NCBI GenBank assembly: GCA_003135035.1 | Contig: PLDE01000306.1 | Coordinates: 549-10,787, forward strand | Origin: Candidatus Dormiibacterota bacterium | Lineage (GTDB): Bacteria; Chloroflexota; Dormibacteria; Aeolococcales; Bog-877 | Direction: 5' to 3' | DNA: 10,239 nucleotides | Shown here: positions 7,046 through 10,239 of the stretch, in pieces | Position numbering within the stretch: the first letter of the stretch is position 1 | How the letters are laid out: each line of letters starts with the position of its first letter | Program-made: the position numbers and the translations under genes | The notes under the pieces: generated by a model | The model's input: only the letters and a program-made list of their open reading frames with translations | Told to the model about the DNA's origin: nothing | Databases searched by the model: none

Positions 7046-7375
7046 CTAGCGACCACCGAGAGCGGACTGCAGTTGCGCCTTGCTCATGCTCGAGCGGCCT
7101 TTGATGGCCCGCTGCCTGGCTTCTTGATAGAGCTGGTCCCGGGTACGCCCACCTGGGCCACGGTGAGAGCGGAGCCCGCCCCGGCGTCCTGAGGAGATGT
7201 CCTCAGTCGAGGTCCGGCTGGCTGCCTTGGACTCGCCCTTCCGAGCCCGCTCTTTGTTGACCGTCCGAGCGGCGATCTCCTTGGCTAGTCCGCTCGGTCT
7301 GCCCTGCTGCTTGAGGCTGTCCTTGACGTGCTCGTACTGACGCTCACGCTGCGCGCTCCACTCAGCCTGGGGCAT
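7046..7375 (-). CDS. Small basic 'plasmid stabilization'-type protein
   Basis: The product is 109 residues, starting at the ATG at 7375. GGAGG is 13 bases upstream, a long spacing. The sequence matches a widespread small family often labelled plasmid stabilization protein: an N-terminal W..QRERQYEHVKDS helix, AKEIAARTVNKERAR (30-44), a central SSGRRGGLRSHRGPGGRTR block (61-79), and a C-terminal QLYQEARQRAIKGRSSMSKA region (81-100) that resembles the SAP/Rho-N-like helix-extension-helix seen in nucleic-acid-binding proteins. The protein is strongly charged and soluble. The family name comes from automatic annotation; nothing here indicates a plasmid or a toxin-antitoxin pair. It follows the ECF sigma gene by 22 nt and is almost certainly cotranscribed. 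DNA or RNA binding under stress is inferred from charge and the C-terminal motif. Confidence 0.85.
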   Translation of the reverse strand: MPQAEWSAQRERQYEHVKDSLKQQGRPSGLAKEIAARTVNKERARKGESKAASRTSTEDISSGRRGGLRSHRGPGGRTRDQLYQEARQRAIKGRSSMSKAQLQSALGGR

Positions 7376-7397
7376 GTGCTGGTCTCTGCCTCCGTCT

Positions 7398-8060
7398 TCA
7401 GGCCGCCACGGCGGGGATGTCCATCGCCGAGGTGTTGCCAGCAGCCGAAAGTCGCAGCGGCACGGGAGCTCCGGCTGGACCCGGCAGGGTGCCCCGGATT
7501 CCCCGGATCGCCCGGTGCACGAGGAGCTTGACCGCCTCCACGCTCCGTCCCATCTGGACGGCGATCTCGCGAAGCTCCAATTCCTCTCCATAGCGAAGCC
7601 AGAGTGCTCGCCGCTGCGAGGCGGGCAGACTCTTGGAGAGCTCCCAGACCTGACGGACCAGGTCTCGGGAGACGACGACGTCGGCCGGATTGGGAGCCGA
7701 GTCTGCCACTTGGACCGCCTCGTCCAGTTCGCTGGTGGGACGGGCAGCACGGTAGTGATCGGCCACTCGGTGAGCCGCGATCGTGTAGAGCCAGGGGAGA
7801 GCCGAAGCGCGCATCGTGCGGTAGCTCTTGAGCCCAGCCACGGCCTTGCAGAAAACATCGCTGGTGATGTCTTCTGCCTCCGCCGGCGACCCCACCCGGG
7901 CCCGCACGTAGCGGAATACCTCTCGGTAGTGAAGCTGATACATCTCCGCAGCCATCGCCTCGAGGACTTCGAGTCCTCGTGCATCGGACGCGATATCGAC
8001 AGTATTGCTGGTGACCAGATCGCCCACAGCCATTCTCTCCTGATCGTGTTGCCGCGCCAT
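7398..8060 (-). CDS. ECF-type RNA polymerase sigma factor
   Basis: The product is 220 residues. Region 2 spans about 37-105, with HYREVFRYVRARVGSPAEAED (44-64), ITSDVFCKAV, and WLYTIAAHRVADHYRA (90-105), which covers the -10 recognition helix. Region 4 spans about 137-190, with LPASQRRALWLRYGEELELREIA followed by the helix-turn-helix segment MGRSVEAVKLLVHRAIRGIR. The linker between them is short and there is no region 3, as expected for ECF factors. The last 30 residues after region 4 are an Ala/Pro-rich extension. No anti-sigma gene is adjacent; the next gene encodes a plasmid-stabilization-type protein. The ATG at 8060 fits leaderless translation from the promoter at 8068-8097. A second ATG at 8033, behind AGGAG with only three bases of spacing, would give 211 residues. 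The genes it controls are unknown. Confidence 0.93.
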   Translation of the reverse strand: MARQHDQERMAVGDLVTSNTVDIASDARGLEVLEAMAAEMYQLHYREVFRYVRARVGSPAEAEDITSDVFCKAVAGLKSYRTMRASALPWLYTIAAHRVADHYRAARPTSELDEAVQVADSAPNPADVVVSRDLVRQVWELSKSLPASQRRALWLRYGEELELREIAVQMGRSVEAVKLLVHRAIRGIRGTLPGPAGAPVPLRLSAAGNTSAMDIPAVAA

Positions 8061-8067
8061 GGCCGGA

Positions 8068-8097
8068 AAATTAGCACAGGGCGACGCGGCTGTGCAA
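8068..8097 (-). promoter_or_regulatory. Promoter of the sigma factor gene, probably leaderless
   Basis: On the minus strand TTGCAC (8097-8092) and TAATTT (8073-8068) are separated by 18 bases. Seven bases separate the -10 box from the A of the ATG at 8060. That is the usual distance from -10 to transcription start, so the message would begin at the start codon. This explains why the ATG at 8060 has no ribosome binding site. Confidence 0.65.
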
Positions 8098-8113
8098 GCG
8101 GCCGAGTATTAAA

Positions 8114-8136
8114 ATTCCCCTGTTTTTTATGGGAAT
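8114..8136. promoter_or_regulatory. Inverted repeat in the A/T-rich upstream region, possible operator
   Basis: ATTCCC (8114-8119) and GGGAAT (8131-8136) flank an 11-base A/T-rich centre. The repeat lies between two candidate minus-strand promoters, close to the expected start of the upstream one, where a regulator could block transcription. The half-sites are only six bases, so this is tentative. Confidence 0.35.
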
Positions 8137-8145
8137 ATTGCTGCA

Positions 8146-8175
8146 ACCATACAGTGCATCAGGCTGCTAATTCAA
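8146..8175 (-). promoter_or_regulatory. Second, upstream promoter candidate for the sigma operon
   Basis: On the minus strand TTGAAT (8175-8170) and TATGGT (8151-8146) are spaced by 18 bases and match the primary-sigma consensus fairly well. A transcript from here would carry a leader of about 80 bases before the ATG at 8060, or about 105 before the ATG at 8033 with its AGGAG. Confidence 0.4.
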
Positions 8176-8275
8176 GTCCAGAACGGTACACCTGACGAAG
8201 TATTTGCACGCCCTTGAACGGGCTTCTGGTGATTTGCTTCGGTGTTCGAAATATCTCACCTGTTTACTAAACCCA

Positions 8276-8404
8276 GCGACTAATGCAAATGCGAAACAAC
8301 CCCCCAGTCGCGGCGTTAGTCAGCGATGAGGCCTGGGGGCCAGCGCCAAGGCAGCGTCCGGGTCTGGCCAACCCAGAGCGATCAGATTTCACGGAGGAGA
8401 GGAG
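8276..8404 (+). ncRNA. Structured 5' leader with possible H-type pseudoknot
   Basis: Stem 1: GACTAATGC (8278-8286) pairs with GCGTTAGTC (8313-8321), nine pairs including one G-U, and two more pairs outside a bulged A at 8322. Stem 2: CCCCCAG (8301-8307), inside the loop of stem 1, pairs with CTGGGGG (8333-8339) beyond it, which is the topology of an H-type pseudoknot. A competing hairpin, GGCC-TGGG-GGCC (8330-8341), uses the same bases as stem 2, and TCTGG/CCAGA (8363-8377) forms a further hairpin before the ribosome binding site at 8393-8397. I do not recognise a known riboswitch class. It could control the gene at 8405, but chance pairing in GC-rich DNA is not excluded. Confidence 0.35.
8393..8397 (+). 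promoter_or_regulatory. Ribosome binding site deciding a TTG start at 8405
   Basis: GGAGG is seven bases upstream of the TTG at 8405, an optimal spacing. The ATG at 8417 would be 19 bases from it, or 12 from the weaker GGAG at 8401-8404. The purine run GGAGGAGAGGAG makes this one of the strongest sites in the window. Confidence 0.65.
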
Positions 8405-8899
8405 TTGTCCGCAACCATGACGAGTCCAGCGACGCCTCGCGCTGGGGGCTTGTCGGACGAAATGTCGGTCTGGCGCTCGGAGGCGGGGGAGATGGATCAG
8501 GCCAACCGGGAGATCCGCCTAGCCCTGGACCGCGGCCGGCGGGGACACCTGCTTCAGCTGCGCAAGCGTCGCTGCCTCCATGCCATCGACGACTGTCTCA
8601 CCCGGTTGGAGGATCTGCACGCCAAGGGGGCACAGATCGCCAGGCGGGATGGCTGCCGCAAAGTGGTCGCCCAGCTGGTCGAAGCAATTCGCGAAGAGCC
8701 CCCGGATGAGGTTCAGACCGCTCGCAACTCCTACGACCTGCACTCGGCTCTGCTCAACTGGCAGTCGGGGGTCCTCGACGCGCTGGTCCCGCATCGGCGG
8801 GAGCGGTTCCCCGACCTCGACCAGGAGCGAGATGAGTGGCCCCGTCCGCGCCGGCGCCGGCGCCGCTCGTCCGGAGCTGGCGCCCTAGCCGCAGCCTGA
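8405..8899 (+). CDS. Uncharacterised charged helical protein
   Basis: The product is 164 residues from TTG at 8405, or 160 from ATG at 8417. I do not recognise a family. The protein looks soluble and mostly alpha-helical: after a Ser/Thr/Pro-rich start, residues 20-95 are dense in Glu, Arg, Leu and Ala and could form a helical bundle or short coiled coil. Two cysteines (57 and 64, in RCLHAIDDCL) sit one helix turn pair apart, with a third at 84. Residues 105-130 contain SYDLHSALLNWQSGVLDALVP, the most conserved-looking stretch. The tail has a run of eight basic residues in WPRPRRRRRRSS. There is no signal peptide or membrane segment. Coding bias and the strong ribosome binding site support a real gene. 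The arginine-rich tail suggests contact with nucleic acid, as inference only. The gene downstream is unrelated. Confidence 0.75.
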   Translation: MSATMTSPATPRAGGLSDEMSVWRSEAGEMDQANREIRLALDRGRRGHLLQLRKRRCLHAIDDCLTRLEDLHAKGAQIARRDGCRKVVAQLVEAIREEPPDEVQTARNSYDLHSALLNWQSGVLDALVPHRRERFPDLDQERDEWPRPRRRRRRSSGAGALAAA

Positions 8900-8951
8900 G
8901 CGTCACCGTCTTTGCCGGGTTCCGACCCGTCCCGACCTTCATGCTTGTCGC

Positions 8952-9854
8952 ATGGACCCTGGGGTGAGGGGGAAAGTAGCTCTTACCCGGGCGATGGTCG
9001 GGCTGGCGGTACTCGCCGCCCTGGTGGCTCTCCCTGCCGCACCGGTACTGGCCGCGGCTAAAGTCAAGGCGCTCCCCTCCCCGATCTACCAGCCCGGGTC
9101 TGTCCCCATCGGAGCGGACGTCTCCTATCCGCAGTGCGGACACCGCCTGCCGTTCGGGCAAGCCTTCGGCATCGTCGGCGTCAACGGCGGGAGGGCCAGC
9201 ACCTTCAACCCCTGCCTGGCCACGGAATTAGCCTGGGCCGACCACGATTCGACGGACGACGGCCTCGAGCCGGCGGTCTCGGTTTACCTGAACACGGGCG
9301 ACCCGGGCAGCACCTACCTGGGCGAGACCGTGCCCGACTGGCCCACCTCGGGCCTGACGCCGATCGGCCCCTGCCTGGCCACGGAGCTACTCGGTCACTG
9401 GCCCGGTCTCGGTCAGACCTCTCCTGCCTGCGCCTACCAGTACGGCTACCAGCGAGCTCAGGCTGATCTCGCCTGGCTCAGCCAGGCCGCCGCCCAAGCC
9501 CGCATCTCCGAGAGCATTCGATCGGTGCCCGTCTGGCTCGACGTGGAAACCTCCAACACCTGGCAAGCGTCGACCGAGCTCAATCTGGTGGACCTCCAGG
9601 GCATGGTCGCCGCCCTCCAGACGGCGGGGATGACCCAACTCGGCGTCTATGGGATAGGAGCGGAGTGGCTGGAGATCACCGGGGGCACCCAGGACGTGGC
9701 CGGCGGCTCCATCTTCGCCCTGCCCAGCTGGCTGCTCGGTTCCGGCTCGCTCGCCCAGGCTGAGAGCAGCTGCCAGTCAGAGCCGCTCAGCGGCGGCGAG
9801 GTGGAGATCACCCAGTTTCCGCTCCCCAACGTGGACGGCGACTATGCCTGCTAG
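8952..9854 (+). CDS. Secreted GH25-like glycoside hydrolase domain protein
   Basis: The product is 300 residues. A Sec signal peptide covers residues 1-36 (basic RGKVALTR, a hydrophobic core at 15-33, and Ala-rich cleavage near VLAAA). The mature part begins with a GH25-like first strand, IGADVSYPQCG (53-63, Asp56), followed by FGIVGVNGGRA (72-82), then VPVWLDVETSNTW (192-204), which carries the DxE pair Asp197/Glu199 expected of a GH25 lysozyme-type active site. The C-terminus GEVEITQFPLPNVDGDYAC fits the closing strand of the barrel. Six cysteines (62, 88, 141, 160, 274, 300) allow three disulfides, consistent with an exported protein. GH25 enzymes cleave peptidoglycan; here the substrate is inferred and could be a wall glycan. 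No ribosome binding site is clear before the ATG at 8952, so the start is somewhat uncertain. Confidence 0.85.
   Translation: MDPGVRGKVALTRAMVGLAVLAALVALPAAPVLAAAKVKALPSPIYQPGSVPIGADVSYPQCGHRLPFGQAFGIVGVNGGRASTFNPCLATELAWADHDSTDDGLEPAVSVYLNTGDPGSTYLGETVPDWPTSGLTPIGPCLATELLGHWPGLGQTSPACAYQYGYQRAQADLAWLSQAAAQARISESIRSVPVWLDVETSNTWQASTELNLVDLQGMVAALQTAGMTQLGVYGIGAEWLEITGGTQDVAGGSIFALPSWLLGSGSLAQAESSCQSEPLSGGEVEITQFPLPNVDGDYAC
9209..9385. repeat. Exact 18-base direct repeat within the GH25-like gene
   Basis: CCCCTGCCTGGCCACGGA occurs at 9209-9226 and again at 9368-9385, 159 bases apart and in the same frame. Both copies encode PCLATEL (residues 87-93 and 140-146), each placing a cysteine before a helix. 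It may be a trace of internal duplication, or two parallel elements of the barrel. Confidence 0.7.
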
Positions 9855-9880
9855 GGACTCCCGACCCGGTTTCCAGGCAG

Positions 9881-10239
9881 CTAGGCGAGAAGCTGCGCTT
9901 CGGTAGCTGCCCCAGTCGGTGAGCCTTCGGCGGCCACCACCAAGCCGTCCCGTAAGACCAGCGTGTTGGCCCGTATAGCAGGAATCCTGACCCCGGGGAC
10001 GATGATCCCGGTCAGGTTGAGCGGGTCCGCTGCAGAGAGCCGAACCATGAGTTCACTGCGTTCGCCGCGGCGTAGTGAGCGGAGCAGGTCGATGGCCTCC
10101 GGCATGGCGTACTGCTCGCCCGAGAAGCCGGTGACGAATCGCCCGCCCCGGACGGTGCCGCGAGCCTCCATCCGACGCAGCGCCCAGAGGATGTCGCGCC
10201 AGGGAACGGCGAAGCTCTCCCGGGCGACCAGGTCGTGGA
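9881..10239 (-). CDS. lhr: Lhr-family ATP-dependent helicase, C-terminal end (5' part outside window)
   Basis: The frame is open to the window edge, so only the last 118 residues are visible. Two stretches are characteristic of the end of Lhr proteins: ESFAVPWRDILWALRRMEARG, continuing into VRGGRFVTGFSGEQYAMPEA, and then LSAADPLNLTGIIVPGVRIPA with a following NTLVLRDG. Lhr is a large superfamily 2 DNA helicase (about 1,500 residues in actinobacteria) that moves 3' to 5' and is linked to DNA repair; the ATPase motifs and winged-helix parts would be encoded to the right of this window. The gene converges on the GH25-like gene with only 26 bases between the stops, and no strong hairpin is visible there. 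Short Lhr-like paralogues exist, so full length cannot be confirmed. Confidence 0.9.
   Translation of the reverse strand, partial: HDLVARESFAVPWRDILWALRRMEARGTVRGGRFVTGFSGEQYAMPEAIDLLRSLRRGERSELMVRLSAADPLNLTGIIVPGVRIPAIRANTLVLRDGLVVAAEGSPTGAATEAQLLA

Noticed and set aside
7046..7375. Evidence of a plasmid or toxin-antitoxin module from the 'plasmid stabilization' name
   Set aside because: The name is a database label for this family. There is no partner toxin, replication or partition gene, and the neighbours look chromosomal.
7376..8146. Extension of the plasmid-stabilization frame upstream, giving a 366-residue protein
   Set aside because: The extra part is the sigma factor read in the wrong frame. 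The family-typical start MPQAEW at 7375 and the sigma domains settle the reading.

Overview
This is a GC-rich bacterial window that reads as ordinary chromosomal DNA of an actinobacterium. The grounds are strong G/C bias at third codon positions, TTG and GTG starts, a probable leaderless promoter, a large Lhr-type helicase, a secreted GH25-like protein and the small 'plasmid stabilization' protein family. Acidimicrobiia or a related deep lineage is my guess and cannot be fixed from the sequence. I see no phage, transposon, integron, CRISPR, tRNA or rRNA.

Layout, left to right. (1) 3-1394 (+): the 3' part of a DUF885 predicted metallopeptidase, then 365 bp without a convincing gene that begins with two inverted repeats. 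(2) 1760-3325 (-): a cell-surface beta-propeller protein with a signal peptide, a Ser/Thr/Pro linker and a C-terminal membrane anchor. (3) 3713-4222 (+): a DJ-1/PfpI-family enzyme. It converges on (4) 4277-5716 (-), a membrane-bound HD-GYP protein with a proline-rich tail, and a strong hairpin lies between the two stops. (5) 5935-6713 (-): two overlapping DUF3147-type membrane protein genes. (6) 7046-8060 (-): an ECF sigma factor followed 22 nt later by a plasmid-stabilization-like basic protein, driven by a promoter that looks leaderless. (7) 8405-8899 (+): an unrecognised helical protein behind a leader that can be drawn as an H-type pseudoknot. (8) 8952-9854 (+): a secreted GH25-like protein. 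(9) 9881-10239 (-): the C-terminal end of an Lhr helicase.

The genes do not form one pathway. The themes are the cell envelope (surface propeller, GH25-like protein, DUF3147 pair), second-messenger signalling (HD-GYP) and stress or regulation (ECF sigma with its partner, PfpI). The least explained parts are the A/T-rich divergent control region at about 8100-8404 with its possible structured leader, the HD-GYP protein whose tail may be exported, and the sigma/plasmid-stabilization pairing. I found no clear new defence or mobile system.
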